Shown here: positions 35,619 through 44,742 of the stretch, one piece after another
How positions within the stretch are numbered: the first letter of the stretch is position 1
Layout: each line of letters begins with the position of its first letter
NCBI GenBank assembly: GCA_023436885.1
Contig: JAEZHI010000034.1
Coordinates: 372,001-436,000, forward strand
Length of the DNA stretch: 64,000 nucleotides
From: Pseudomonadota bacterium
GTDB lineage: Bacteria > Pseudomonadota > Alphaproteobacteria > Rhizobiales > Pleomorphomonadaceae
Direction of reading: 5' to 3'
Notes under the pieces: model-generated
Seen by the model: the letters and a program-made list of their open reading frames with translations, nothing else
Told to the model about the DNA's origin: nothing
The model's database searches: none
Made by a program: the position numbers and the translations under genes

Positions 35619-36116
35619 ATGTCGATCGCAGCAACCTTTCGTCCCTTCCGTTCAGATGACCGCGCAGCGGTCGTCCGGCTGTGGCACGACGCCTGGCACG
35701 ACGGCCATGGATCGGTTCTACCGCCCCATGTGGTGGCCGAACGAAGCCTGGAAAGCTTCAATCTTCGCCTCGGGCCGCTCGAAGCCGGTTGCCTCGTCGC
35801 CGAGGCGGAAGGCCGCATCCTGGGATTTTCTGTGATCGAAGGTAATGAGATCGACCAGCTCTTTGTCGCGGCTGAGGCGCGCGGCACGGGGCTTGCAAAC
35901 GCCCTTCTCGCCGCCACCGAAGCGGAACTCGTCCGGCGCGGCATTCGCGACGCGGCGATCCAGTGTTCGGCCGGCAACGATCGGGCCCACCGGTTCTACG
36001 CGCGCGCCGGCTGGCGCGACAGCGGCGTCCGGGAGGCTGCGATCTGGACTCCCGACGGCCGGCATGAAACGCATCCGACCCACATCTTCGTCAAGCAACT
36101 CTCGAGCCTGGACTGA
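35619..36116 (+). CDS. GNAT-family N-acetyltransferase
   Basis: A 165-residue acetyltransferase. It has motif A in LFVAAEARGTGLANALLAATE (acetyl-CoA loop) and motif B in CSAGNDRAHRFYARAGWRD. The substrate is unknown; its place directly before dppB (9 bp) suggests acetylation of imported peptides or amino compounds, but no direct evidence exists. An upstream start at 35559 would add 20 residues; ATG 35619 fits the family better. Confidence 0.88.
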   Translation: MSIAATFRPFRSDDRAAVVRLWHDAWHDGHGSVLPPHVVAERSLESFNLRLGPLEAGCLVAEAEGRILGFSVIEGNEIDQLFVAAEARGTGLANALLAATEAELVRRGIRDAAIQCSAGNDRAHRFYARAGWRDSGVREAAIWTPDGRHETHPTHIFVKQLSSLD

Positions 36117-36125
36117 CCCCGCATT

Positions 36126-37136
36126 ATGTTCGGTTTCATTCTCCGACGCCTCGGCCTCTTGATCCCGACCTTCATCGGCGTCAGCCTGGTGGCCTTCTTC
36201 TTCATCCGCCTGCTGCCCGGAGACCCGGTGCTGCTGCTTGCCGGCGAGCGCGGCATATCGCCCGAGCGTTACGCCGAGCTGATGCACCGCTTCGGCTTCG
36301 ACCTGCCGCTCTGGAAGCAGTTCGTCTACTATTTCTCCGACCTGCTGCAGGGCGATTTCGGTACCTCCATCTCCACCAAGAAACCGATCTTCACCGAGTT
36401 CTTCACGCTGTTCCCGGCCACGCTGGAACTGTCGATCTGCGCGGTGATCTTTGCCGTGGCCCTTGGCGTACCGGCCGGCGTCATTGCCGCGGTCAAGCGG
36501 AACTCCTGGTTCGACCATACGGCGATGGGCACCGCGCTCGTCGGCTATTCTATGCCGATCTTCTGGTGGGCGCTGCTGCTCATCATCGTGTTCTCTGTGA
36601 TGCTCGGCTGGACACCAGTATCCGGCCGCATTTCGCTGACCTTCTTCTTCCCCAAGGTGACCGGCTTCATGCTGATCGACAGCCTGCTGTCCGGCAAGAC
36701 GGGCGCGTTCCGGTCAGCGGCGAGCCATCTCGTCCTGCCGACTATCGTGCTCGGTACCATCCCGCTCGCCGTCATCGCCCGCCAGACGCGCTCAGCCATG
36801 CTGGAAGTACTGGGTGAGGATTACATCCGCACCGCCAAGGCCAAGGGCCTCAGCCCGTTCCGCGTCATCGCCGTTCATGCCCTGCGCAACGCGCTGATCC
36901 CGGTGATCACCACCATCGGCCTGCAGATCGGCGTGCTGATGGCCGGCGCCATCCTGACCGAGACGATCTTTTCCTGGCCGGGCATCGGCAAGTGGATGGT
37001 CGATTCCATCTTCAGGCGCGATTATCCGGCCGTTCAAGGCGGCCTCGTGCTGATCGCCCTCATCGTCATGGGCGTCAACCTCGTCGTCGACATGCTCTAC
37101 GGCCTCGTCAACCCCAAGATCCGGCACCAGAGGTAA
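36126..37136 (+). CDS. dppB: Peptide ABC transporter permease (DppB)
   Basis: A 336-residue inner-membrane permease with six helices. It starts MFGFILRRLGLLIPTFIGV like DppB and has the EAA loop around EDYIRTAKAKGLSPFRVIAV, where the ATPase docks, and the C-terminal helix region of FSWPGIGKWMVDSIFRRDYP. It follows the GNAT gene after 9 bp and precedes dppC after 3 bp. Confidence 0.95.
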   Translation: MFGFILRRLGLLIPTFIGVSLVAFFFIRLLPGDPVLLLAGERGISPERYAELMHRFGFDLPLWKQFVYYFSDLLQGDFGTSISTKKPIFTEFFTLFPATLELSICAVIFAVALGVPAGVIAAVKRNSWFDHTAMGTALVGYSMPIFWWALLLIIVFSVMLGWTPVSGRISLTFFFPKVTGFMLIDSLLSGKTGAFRSAASHLVLPTIVLGTIPLAVIARQTRSAMLEVLGEDYIRTAKAKGLSPFRVIAVHALRNALIPVITTIGLQIGVLMAGAILTETIFSWPGIGKWMVDSIFRRDYPAVQGGLVLIALIVMGVNLVVDMLYGLVNPKIRHQR

Positions 37137-37139
37137 TCC

Positions 37140-38024
37140 ATGACCGCCGTCTCCGCTTCTGTCCGTCCGGGGCGCCTCAAGGAATTCTGGCGCTATTTCT
37201 CGGAAAACCACGGCGCCGTCGCCGGCCTCATCCTGTTCGCGGCGCTGGTGTTCGTCGCCCTCGCGGCACCGCTCTTCGCCCCGTTCGATCCCGATCAGCA
37301 GTTCCGCGACGCGCTCCTCGCGCCGCCACTCACCCACGGCAGCGAAGGCATCTTCCTGCTCGGCACCGATGCGCTCGGCCGCGATATCCTGTCGCGCCTG
37401 ATCTTCGGATCGCGCTTCTCGTTGTTCATCGGCGTGGTGGTCGTTGCAGTATCGCTGATCGGCGGCGTCATTATCGGCATGTTCGCCGGCTTCTTCCGGG
37501 GCTGGGTCGATACGCTGATCATGCGCATCATGGACATCATCCTGGCCTTCCCGTCGCTGCTGCTCGCGCTGACACTGGTCGCCATCCTCGGCCCCGGCCT
37601 TACCAATGCAATGATCGCCATCGCCATCGTGGCACAGCCTCACTATGTGCGCCTGACCCGCGCCGCTGTGCTCTCTGAACGTAACCGCGACTACGTGACG
37701 GCAGCCCGCGTTTCCGGTGCCGGTCCGCTCTGGCTGATGTTCGTCACCATCCTGCCGAACTGCATGGCGCCGTTGATCGTTCAGGCCGCCCTGTCCTTCT
37801 CGGGTGCCATTCTCGACGCCGCCGCGCTTGGCTTCCTCGGCATGGGCGCCCAGCCGCCGACGCCGGAGTGGGGCACCATGCTGGCCGAAGCGCGCGAGTT
37901 CATCACCCGCGCCTGGTGGGTCGTGACCTTCCCGGGCCTCGCCATCCTGATCACCGTGCTGGCCATCAACCTGATGGGTGACGGCCTGCGCGACGCCCTC
38001 GATCCGAAGCTGAAGAGGTCGTGA
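37140..38024 (+). CDS. dppC: Peptide ABC transporter permease (DppC)
   Basis: A 294-residue permease, partner of DppB. It has GTDALGRDILSRLIFGSRFS and the EAA loop around NRDYVTAARVSGAGPLWLMF. The C-terminus NLMGDGLRDALDPKLKRS is typical of DppC/OppC. The stop overlaps the ATPase start by one base (TGATG), implying coupling. Confidence 0.95.
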   Translation: MTAVSASVRPGRLKEFWRYFSENHGAVAGLILFAALVFVALAAPLFAPFDPDQQFRDALLAPPLTHGSEGIFLLGTDALGRDILSRLIFGSRFSLFIGVVVVAVSLIGGVIIGMFAGFFRGWVDTLIMRIMDIILAFPSLLLALTLVAILGPGLTNAMIAIAIVAQPHYVRLTRAAVLSERNRDYVTAARVSGAGPLWLMFVTILPNCMAPLIVQAALSFSGAILDAAALGFLGMGAQPPTPEWGTMLAEAREFITRAWWVVTFPGLAILITVLAINLMGDGLRDALDPKLKRS

Positions 38025-39040
38025 TGCCCATTCTCGAAATCAGCAACCTCTCGGTCGACTTCCGCACCGTTGGCGGTCAGTTCCGCGCCGTCGACGGCGT
38101 GTCGATGACCGTAGACCCCGGCGAGATCGTCTCCATCGTCGGCGAAAGCGGCTCCGGCAAGTCGGTATCCATGCTGGCCCTCATGGGCCTCCTGCCCTGG
38201 ACGGCCACGATCACCGCCGACAAGATGATGTTCGACGGCAAGGACCTTCTGACGATCCCGGCCCGCGAACGTCGCCGGATCATCGGCAACGACCTCGCCA
38301 TGATCTTCCAAGAACCGATGAGCTCGCTCAACCCGTGCTACAAGATTGGCTGGCAAATCGGCGAAGTGCTGAAGGTTCATCTCGGCCTCAACAAGCGCGC
38401 CCGTCGCGACCGCACCGTCGAGCTCCTGGAGCTGGTCGGCATTCCGTCGGCCGCCGAGCGCCTCGATGCCTATCCGCACCAAATGTCGGGCGGCATGAAC
38501 CAGCGCGTGATGATCGCCATGGCCATCGCCTGCAATCCGAAGCTCCTGATTGCCGACGAGCCGACCACCGCGCTCGACGTCACCATCCAGGCACAGATCC
38601 TCGACCTGCTCGCCAAGCTGCAGCGCGAGACCGGCATGGCTCTGGTGCTCATCACCCACGACATGGGTGTCGTCGCCGAGACAGCCAATCGTGTCTCGGT
38701 GCAGTATGCCGGGCAGAAGGTGGAGGAACAGCCGGTCCGCGCGCTGTTCGCCGACCCGCATCATCCCTACACGGCCGCTCTTCTGTCGGCGCTGCCCGAG
38801 CGAGCCACCACCCGCCGCCTGCCGTCCATTCCCGGTGTCGTGCCCGGACAGTATGACCGCCCGGCCGGCTGCCTGTTCAGCCCGCGCTGCGGGTTCGTCA
38901 CCGAACGCTGCGTCGAGAAGGCGCCCGTGACCCAGGGTCAGGCCGCCGGCTACGCGCTCTGCCACTACCCGCTCAATCAGGGCAAACCTGTCGGCCATCC
39001 CGGCCCGGCTGCCATCCTCGACCGGAGGGTTTCGGCATGA
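38024..39040 (+). CDS. dppD: Peptide ABC transporter ATPase (DppD)
   Basis: A 338-residue ATPase with Walker A GESGSGKS, Q-loop FQEPMSSLNP, signature MSGGMNQR, Walker B LLIADEPTTALDV and the switch histidine in ITHDMGV. The C-terminal oligopeptide domain has the CxxxxC region GCLFSPRCGF...ERC typical of Fe-S or metal-binding DppD/OppD tails. AGAGG precedes the ATG at 38024. It overlaps dppF by 4 bp. Confidence 0.95.
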   Translation: MPILEISNLSVDFRTVGGQFRAVDGVSMTVDPGEIVSIVGESGSGKSVSMLALMGLLPWTATITADKMMFDGKDLLTIPARERRRIIGNDLAMIFQEPMSSLNPCYKIGWQIGEVLKVHLGLNKRARRDRTVELLELVGIPSAAERLDAYPHQMSGGMNQRVMIAMAIACNPKLLIADEPTTALDVTIQAQILDLLAKLQRETGMALVLITHDMGVVAETANRVSVQYAGQKVEEQPVRALFADPHHPYTAALLSALPERATTRRLPSIPGVVPGQYDRPAGCLFSPRCGFVTERCVEKAPVTQGQAAGYALCHYPLNQGKPVGHPGPAAILDRRVSA

Positions 39041-40029
39041 ACGCTCCCGTTTCATCAAACGTCGTTCTCGAGGCACAGCACCTCGCCCGCCACTACAGCC
39101 TGAAGCGCGGCATGTTCGCCGAGCCGGCCACCGTCCGTGCACTCGCAGAAGCCTCGTTCAAGCTGACAGCCGGCAAGACGCTGGCCGTCGTCGGCGAGTC
39201 AGGCTGCGGCAAATCGACGCTCGCCCGCCTTGTCACCATGATCGAGCCGCCGACCGCCGGTGAACTGATCATCGACGGCAAGCAGGTTCACCACAATGTG
39301 TCGCCCAGCCACGAGCTGCGCCGCACCGTACAGATCGTCTTCCAGGACCCCTATGGCTCGCTGAACCCGCGTCAGAAGGTCGGCACCATCCTGGAAGAGC
39401 CGCTGCGTCTCAATACCTCGCTGTCAGCTTCCGAACGGCAAGCCAAGGCGCGGGCGATGATGGAAAAGGTCGGTCTCCGGCCCGAGCATTACGATCGCTA
39501 CCCGCACATGTTCTCCGGCGGCCAACGCCAGCGCATCGCCATCGCCCGGGCACTGATGCTGAACCCGAAAATCCTGGTGCTTGACGAGCCGGTATCGGCG
39601 CTCGACGTGTCGATCCAGGCGCAGGTTCTGAACCTGCTGATGGACCTGCAGCAGGAATTCGGCCTCGCCTACCTGTTCATCAGCCACGATCTCAGCGTGG
39701 TGCGCCATATCGCCGACGAGGTGATGGTGATGTATCTCGGCCGCCCGGTCGAGTTCGGCACGGCCGAGGAAATCTTCAATACGCCGCGCCATCCCTATAC
39801 GCGTGCCCTGCTCTCCGCCACGCCGACCACCGAGCCGGAAAAGCGTCGCGAGCGCATCCGCCTCACCGGCGAGCTTCCCTCACCGCTGCGCCCGCCCAAG
39901 GGTTGCGCATTCCATCCGCGCTGTCCCTTCGCCTACGAGCCTTGCGACGTTGATACGCCAAAGCTCCTCAAGGCTCCCGGCGGTGACGCGGACGTCGCCT
40001 GCTTCGCCGTACAGGGCGAGTTGCTCTAG
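39037..40029 (+). CDS. dppF: Peptide ABC transporter ATPase (DppF)
   Basis: A 330-residue ATPase, partner of DppD. It has Walker A GESGCGKS, FQDPYGSLNPR, signature FSGGQRQR, Walker B ILVLDEPVSALD and ISHDLSV. The tail GCAFHPRCPFAYEPC carries the same cysteine pattern as DppD. It starts within the ATGA overlap of dppD and is the last gene of the operon, followed by a clear terminator. Confidence 0.95.
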   Translation: MNAPVSSNVVLEAQHLARHYSLKRGMFAEPATVRALAEASFKLTAGKTLAVVGESGCGKSTLARLVTMIEPPTAGELIIDGKQVHHNVSPSHELRRTVQIVFQDPYGSLNPRQKVGTILEEPLRLNTSLSASERQAKARAMMEKVGLRPEHYDRYPHMFSGGQRQRIAIARALMLNPKILVLDEPVSALDVSIQAQVLNLLMDLQQEFGLAYLFISHDLSVVRHIADEVMVMYLGRPVEFGTAEEIFNTPRHPYTRALLSATPTTEPEKRRERIRLTGELPSPLRPPKGCAFHPRCPFAYEPCDVDTPKLLKAPGGDADVACFAVQGELL

Positions 40030-40055
40030 GCTTTCGGCGCAGCACGAAGAGACAG

Positions 40056-40090
40056 GACGCGGCCCGGTCAATCCGAGCCGCGTCTTTTTT
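40056..40090 (+). terminator. Terminator of the peptide transporter operon
   Basis: GACGCGGC at 40056-40063 and GCCGCGTC at 40077-40084 pair, with an inner CGG/CCG extension, and six T residues follow. It lies 27 bp after dppF and just before the convergent LysR stop. Confidence 0.9.
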
Positions 40091-40091
40091 G

Positions 40092-40997
40092 TCAGAGCTC
40101 GGCACTGCCGGGAAGCGCTGCGGCCAGTGCATCGATGGCGTAGCGAACACGTAGCGGCAGATGAGGCGTTTCGGGCCAGATAGCGTGCGTCTTGAACACA
40201 CGGCGCGGTAGGTTGCCGAGCAACGGCACGAGCTTGCCAAGCCGAACCTTCTCGCGGATCAACCAACAGGGCAGATAGGCCAGTCCGTAGCCCGCCTCAG
40301 CGGCATCGGCGATCACCTCAAGATCGTCAAAACGCATTCGGCTCGGCGGCGTCACCTCGCGGGAGATGCCGTCGCCGACTGGGAACTCCCACGCTCTGAC
40401 TTGACCGGAGCGCCCATAGACGACCGCCTGATGGGCAGCGAGATCGTCAAGGCTTTCCGGCCGCCCGTTGCGTTCAAGGTAGGCCGGTGCGGCGCAAACC
40501 GCCATGCGCTGCAAGCCGACCGTCCGGGTCATCAGGCCGGCGCCATTGCCGAGGTCGCCATTGCGGATGGCCAGATCGAACCCGTCCTCGATCAAGTCCA
40601 CCCGACGATCGCTGAACGACAGATCGAGCTCAAGCCGGGGATACTGTGCTGCCAGGCCCGAGAGGATCGGCGCCACGCAGCGCCTGCCGAACAGCATGGG
40701 CATCGACACCCTCAGCCTTCCTGCCACCTCTCGCCGCCCCGACTCCAAAGCCGCTTCACCGGCGCGCAGTTCCTCCAGAGCCCTGAGGCAATGCTCGTAA
40801 TAGCCTTGGCCGTCCTCGGTGAGCGACAGACTGCGCGTGGTGCGGTGAAGCAGGCGCACGTTGAGCCGCGCCTCGATCCGAGAGATTGTCTTGGCCACCG
40901 CCGAACGGGTGACATGCAACCGGTCGGCCGCTGCGGCGAAACTGCCGGTCTCGACCGCCGCCACGAAGACATCGACGCCATTCAAAATATCCGCCAT
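40092..40997 (-). CDS. LysR-family transcriptional regulator
   Basis: A 301-residue LysR protein with the N-terminal helix-turn-helix FAAAADRLHVTRSAVAKTIS and a substrate-binding domain from about 90. The LHRTTRSLSLTEDG signature marks the common CrgA/YafC-like subgroup, whose members often control divergent oxidoreductases. It is divergent from the quinone-oxidoreductase gene with 103 bp between and so is its likely regulator. Confidence 0.9.
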   Translation of the reverse strand: MADILNGVDVFVAAVETGSFAAAADRLHVTRSAVAKTISRIEARLNVRLLHRTTRSLSLTEDGQGYYEHCLRALEELRAGEAALESGRREVAGRLRVSMPMLFGRRCVAPILSGLAAQYPRLELDLSFSDRRVDLIEDGFDLAIRNGDLGNGAGLMTRTVGLQRMAVCAAPAYLERNGRPESLDDLAAHQAVVYGRSGQVRAWEFPVGDGISREVTPPSRMRFDDLEVIADAAEAGYGLAYLPCWLIREKVRLGKLVPLLGNLPRRVFKTHAIWPETPHLPLRVRYAIDALAAALPGSAEL

Positions 40998-41100
40998 GAT
41001 TGTCGCTCAACAGGCACCAATGATCGGAGAAGATGTCACCACCGGCTCCAGCTGCTCAACGATATGCTGCGCATTCCTCATCAAGGTCAAGGAGCGAGCC

Positions 41101-42126
41101 ATGAGCGGAACGATGCAGCGCTGGGAAATGGACGGAATTGGACGCGAAAAGTTGGCTCTGAGGACGGTGCCTGTTCCAGATCCTGGGCACGGCGAAGTGC
41201 TGGTGAAGGTGGCGGCCGTCTCCCTCAACTACCGCGACAAGCTGATGACCGACAGCGGCATGGGCCAGCCGCTGACCTTCCCTTTTACGCCCGGCTCGGA
41301 CTTGGCCGGTGTGGTGCAGGCGGTCGGCGCCGGCGTGACGCGCTTTGCCATAGGCGAACGCGTCATCTCCGTCTTCGCGCCGGAATGGATCGACGGTTCA
41401 CCGCGCGGCAATGCCCGCGTCCCGCCCTATCGCACGCTGGGCGGCATCCATCCCGGCGTCCTTTCCGAATACGTGGCCTTCCCCGAAGACTGGTTCGTCC
41501 ACGCCCCGGTCTCGCTCGATGACGACGAGGCGAGCACCCTGCCCTGCGCCGGCGTAACGGCCTGGTTTGCGCTGATCGAAAAAGGCCACATCCGCGCCGG
41601 GGAAACCCTGTTGATCGAGGGAACCGGCGGCGTTGCCCTGTTGGGTTTGCAGATTGCCAAGACACGCGGCGCCAAGGTCATCGTTGTCTCGAGCGGCGCG
41701 GAAAAGCTGGCGCGCGTCAAGGCGCTTGGCGCCGATCATGGCATCGATCGGTCGCAGGAAGATTGGGTGGAGGCCGTCTATCGCCTGACCGACGATCGCG
41801 GCGTCGACCACATCCTGGAGCTCGTCGGCGGGCCGCATCTCGCCAAAGCCGTTCGGGCGGCTGCGGTCGATGGCCACATTTACCAGATTGGCGTTCTCGA
41901 GGGATTCGAGGTCTCCGCACCGGGTGGGCCGCTGATGCTAAAGAACGTCACGGTGCAGGGGATCGGCGTTGGCCATCGCCGGGCACTTGAAGACTTGGTG
42001 GCGGAAGTGGATCATGCCGGCATCAAGCCGGTCATCGACAAGCGTTACCCGCTGAAGGAGCTGCCGACCGCGCTCGACCATCTGGACCGCGGCCCGTTCG
42101 GCAAAATTGTCATCGAGATGGCCTAA
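41101..42126 (+). CDS. Zinc-independent alcohol dehydrogenase / quinone oxidoreductase
   Basis: A 341-residue MDR-superfamily NAD(P)H-dependent enzyme. The N-terminal domain has VKVAAVSLNYRDKLM and FTPGSDLAGVV, and the nucleotide-binding segment is IEGTGGVALLGLQIAK. The catalytic zinc cysteine and histidine of true alcohol dehydrogenases are not at their usual places (NYRD replaces the CHTD-type motif), so a quinone reductase-like role is likely. AAGGAG precedes the ATG at 41101. A LysR gene lies divergently upstream. Confidence 0.87.
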   Translation: MSGTMQRWEMDGIGREKLALRTVPVPDPGHGEVLVKVAAVSLNYRDKLMTDSGMGQPLTFPFTPGSDLAGVVQAVGAGVTRFAIGERVISVFAPEWIDGSPRGNARVPPYRTLGGIHPGVLSEYVAFPEDWFVHAPVSLDDDEASTLPCAGVTAWFALIEKGHIRAGETLLIEGTGGVALLGLQIAKTRGAKVIVVSSGAEKLARVKALGADHGIDRSQEDWVEAVYRLTDDRGVDHILELVGGPHLAKAVRAAAVDGHIYQIGVLEGFEVSAPGGPLMLKNVTVQGIGVGHRRALEDLVAEVDHAGIKPVIDKRYPLKELPTALDHLDRGPFGKIVIEMA

Positions 42127-42158
42127 GGCGGACCATCGGGCATGAAAGTCTGAGGAAC

Positions 42159-42189
42159 ACGGAGGCGCCGCAAGCGCCTCCGTTCGTTT
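42159..42189 (+). terminator. Terminator after the quinone-oxidoreductase gene
   Basis: ACGGAGGCGC, a CGCAA loop and GCGCCTCCGT form a perfect 10-bp stem, followed by TCGTTT. The T-tract is short but the stem is strong; it lies 32 bp after the stop. Confidence 0.8.
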
Positions 42190-42282
42190 GACGCCCTCCT
42201 TCGCAGAAAGATCGGCTTTGCGCCGTGGCACCGGCTCCCCTATCTCGATAGGGTGGCCGACATTCCTTCCGCCGGAGACGCG

Positions 42283-42840
42283 ATGACCGCCAACGACTTC
42301 ATTTCCCTCTCCGCCCTCGAACTGGCGCCGCAACTGATCGGCGCGACGCTCACGGTCGATGGCATCGGCGGCATCATCGTCGAGACCGAAGCCTACGAGC
42401 CCGATGACCCCGCCTCGCATGCCTTCAACGGCGAGCGGCCGCGTAACCGGGCAATGTTCGGCCCGCCGCTCACCGCTTATGTCTACCGTTCCTATGGCAT
42501 CCATTGGTGCTTCAACATCGTTGCCGGCCCGGTCGGCCACGCTGCAGCCGTGCTAGTGCGGGCGATCGAACCGACCGCCGGCCTTGAGACGATGGCCGAG
42601 CGGCGGCGAACGACCGAGCCCCGCCTGCTCGCCTCGGGACCGGGTCGTCTGACGGAGGCGCTCGGCATCACCATCGGTCACAATGGCCTTCCACTCGACG
42701 CGCCACCCTTCGAATTGGTACCGCGCGAGGGCACGCCCGACATCGCCATCGGACCGCGCATTGGGATCACCAAGGCGGCGGACCACCCCTGGCGCTTCGG
42801 CCTCAGGGGCTCGCCCTTCCTGAGCCGGCCGTTCCGCTGA
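42283..42840 (+). CDS. DNA-3-methyladenine glycosylase (AAG/MPG family)
   Basis: A 185-residue DNA glycosylase that removes alkylated purines. It carries the family signatures IIVETEAYEPDDPASHAFNG with the catalytic glutamate, RNRAMFGPPLTAYVYRSYGI and RPLASGPGRLTEALGI-like sequence (LLASGPGRLTEALGI). I chose ATG 42283, after GGAGACGCG; a GTG at 42253 would add 10 residues. The gene follows its own promoter region after a terminator and converges on the DUF2000 gene. Confidence 0.95.
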   Translation: MTANDFISLSALELAPQLIGATLTVDGIGGIIVETEAYEPDDPASHAFNGERPRNRAMFGPPLTAYVYRSYGIHWCFNIVAGPVGHAAAVLVRAIEPTAGLETMAERRRTTEPRLLASGPGRLTEALGITIGHNGLPLDAPPFELVPREGTPDIAIGPRIGITKAADHPWRFGLRGSPFLSRPFR

Positions 42841-42843
42841 ACG

Positions 42844-43260
42844 CTACCTGAGCAAACGGAGCGAACCGGTGAGCGACTTCACCCATCTGGCCGGTCCGCA
42901 CAAACCGATGCCGTCGATCGCTTCCTCGGAAAGCCGCTTGCCGGGCAGCAGCGCCTCATATTCCCGATAATCATGCAGCGCCCGCGAAAAGGCGGGGAAC
43001 ACCACCAGCGCGCTGTCGTCGGCGCGCGGCATTGCCTTCAGCATCAAGGCCTGAATGGCCTCCGGCGACGCCGCCAGGATCGGCACCGGCAGGATGGAAC
43101 TGTCGTCGATGATACGGCCATCCAGATCGGTCAGTGGTCGATTGCCAAGCCATGGCAGGCGGGCACCGAGCCCTATGCCAATGGCACCGACGGTGTTGGC
43201 CAGAAGGCCGAGCGCCAGCTCGGGATTGACGACGATAGCGAGGCGGCTGTCTGGCGGCAT
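42844..43260 (-). CDS. DUF2000 family protein
   Basis: A 138-residue protein of DUF2000, a small fold related to peptidyl-tRNA hydrolase 2. It has RLAIVVNPELALGLLANTVG at the start and DSALVVFPAFSRALHDY later. Function unknown. It is divergent from an Lrp/AsnC regulator across 128 bp, a pairing seen in many proteobacteria, so it may act in amino acid metabolism or be regulated by that protein. It converges on the glycosylase gene with 3 bp between. Confidence 0.85.
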   Translation of the reverse strand: MPPDSRLAIVVNPELALGLLANTVGAIGIGLGARLPWLGNRPLTDLDGRIIDDSSILPVPILAASPEAIQALMLKAMPRADDSALVVFPAFSRALHDYREYEALLPGKRLSEEAIDGIGLCGPARWVKSLTGSLRLLR

Positions 43261-43388
43261 GATAACTCCGAAAGCAACAATGACGCCGAAAAGTTATCCG
43301 GGCTCGCGGGACATTTCTTGCCGGAGTTTGCTCTTCCATCACAAAATGCGGTAGAGCCTACCCATCAGTCCTGAAAAGGAGACAGATT

Positions 43389-43865
43389 ATGCCCAGCGCC
43401 TCGCTAGAGCCGGTCGATGTCAAGATTCTCGACGCATTGCAAACCGACGGCCGCCTGACCAATCAGGCGCTTGCCTCGGATGTGGGACTGTCAACATCGC
43501 CCTGCTGGCGACGTGTGCGTCAGCTGGAAGACAGCGGCGTCATCAGCGGCTACCGCGCAGAACTCGACCGCCAGAAGATCGGCCTCGGCGTTCTCGCCTT
43601 CATTCGCGTCAAGATCGACAGCCACAGCGAGGCCGAGGCAGAAGAGTTTTCGAAAAGTGTCGCCCGCCTGCGCGAGGTGATCGCCTGCTATTCAATCGCC
43701 GGCGACGCTGACTTCCTGTTGCAGGTCGTCTCGCCCGACCTCGACACCTATGCCGACTTCGCCATGACGGTGATCCGCCGCCTGCCACGCATCAAGGAAA
43801 TGCAGACGACCTTCGTCTTGAAGGAAATCAAGCCGTTCACCGGCTTTCCCGTTGGGCTCGATTGA
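43389..43865 (+). CDS. Lrp/AsnC-family transcriptional regulator
   Basis: A 158-residue regulator. The N-terminal helix-turn-helix is LDALQTDGRLTNQALASDVG with SPCWRRVRQLEDSGVI, and the C-terminal RAM domain (about 70-145) has GDADFLLQVVSPDLDTYADF. Such proteins sense amino acids. AAAGGAG lies upstream of the ATG. It is divergent from the DUF2000 gene and converges on the HAD gene. Confidence 0.94.
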   Translation: MPSASLEPVDVKILDALQTDGRLTNQALASDVGLSTSPCWRRVRQLEDSGVISGYRAELDRQKIGLGVLAFIRVKIDSHSEAEAEEFSKSVARLREVIACYSIAGDADFLLQVVSPDLDTYADFAMTVIRRLPRIKEMQTTFVLKEIKPFTGFPVGLD

Positions 43866-43887
43866 CGAACATCCTTGAGAGGGTGGT

Positions 43888-44697
43888 TCAGTAGACCGGC
43901 TTGCCGCCGATGGTCAGCAGGCCGAGCATGTCATCGTCGTCCGACACCCAGCGCTGCAGCGCCGCCACCGTCACCATGTCGGTTCCGCCTTCGTCGCCAA
44001 TGCCAGCTATGTGGTGATAGGGCTCGAAGGTATCGCCGAGGTGCGACAGCACGGCGAAGGCAGTGCTGAAGTCATCTCCACCGGCATAGCGGCTCGGCGT
44101 GACGATGGTACGGATACCAGCGGCCGTGGCCGCAGCAAGGCCAGGGCCGTTATCCTCGAACACGATCGCGGCGCGGGGGGACAAGCCGAGCCTGGAAAGC
44201 GCCAGTTCGTAGACATCAGGTGCTGGTTTGGGCCGCACGGCCTCGGCGCCGCCGACAATGGCGGTGATCTTTTCAAGCCCATCGAGGCCGAAATTGGCGA
44301 GGATCAGCGCCTCGGCATTCTCGACGCTCGACGTGGTGGCCAGCACCACGGCCAGCCCTTGCGAGCGCGCCTCGTCGATCATCCGCTCGATACCCGGCCT
44401 TGGCCGCGCAAGGCGCCGATCCACGAGCTTGGCGAACAGGCGCGTCTTGGCGGCGTGCAGTTCCTCGATCTTCTGTCGGCCGAGATCAGCCATCGGAGGC
44501 GCATAATGCTCAATGAAATGAGCAAGACGCGCTCGCCCGCCATGAACGGCAAGCAACTCGCCATAGAAGGCGCTTTCCCATACCCAGGGCAGTCCGGCCT
44601 CGGCAAAGGCACGGTTGAACGCCAGGCGATGAACCTCCTCGGTTTCCGCCAGCGTGCCGTCAACATCGAAGATCAGAGCCTTGATCGGGGAAGCCAT
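43888..44697 (-). CDS. HAD-family phosphatase, CbbY-like
   Basis: A 269-residue HAD hydrolase of subfamily IA. Motif I FDVDGTLAETE, motif II LATTSS, the lysine in VRPKPAPDVY and motif IV VFEDNGPG are all present. The DGTLAETEEVHR(L)AFN start matches CbbY, which dephosphorylates the RuBisCO inhibitor xylulose-1,5-bisphosphate. It lies third in an rpe-gph-HAD operon, 45 bp after gph, the CBB accessory order. I chose ATG 44697; a TTG at 44724 would add 9 residues. Substrate is unproven. Confidence 0.85.
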   Translation of the reverse strand: MASPIKALIFDVDGTLAETEEVHRLAFNRAFAEAGLPWVWESAFYGELLAVHGGRARLAHFIEHYAPPMADLGRQKIEELHAAKTRLFAKLVDRRLARPRPGIERMIDEARSQGLAVVLATTSSVENAEALILANFGLDGLEKITAIVGGAEAVRPKPAPDVYELALSRLGLSPRAAIVFEDNGPGLAAATAAGIRTIVTPSRYAGGDDFSTAFAVLSHLGDTFEPYHHIAGIGDEGGTDMVTVAALQRWVSDDDDMLGLLTIGGKPVY

Positions 44698-44742
44698 CGC
44701 ACTCACTCGGTCAGGGTTTTCCAAGCAACGGGACGCTACGTT

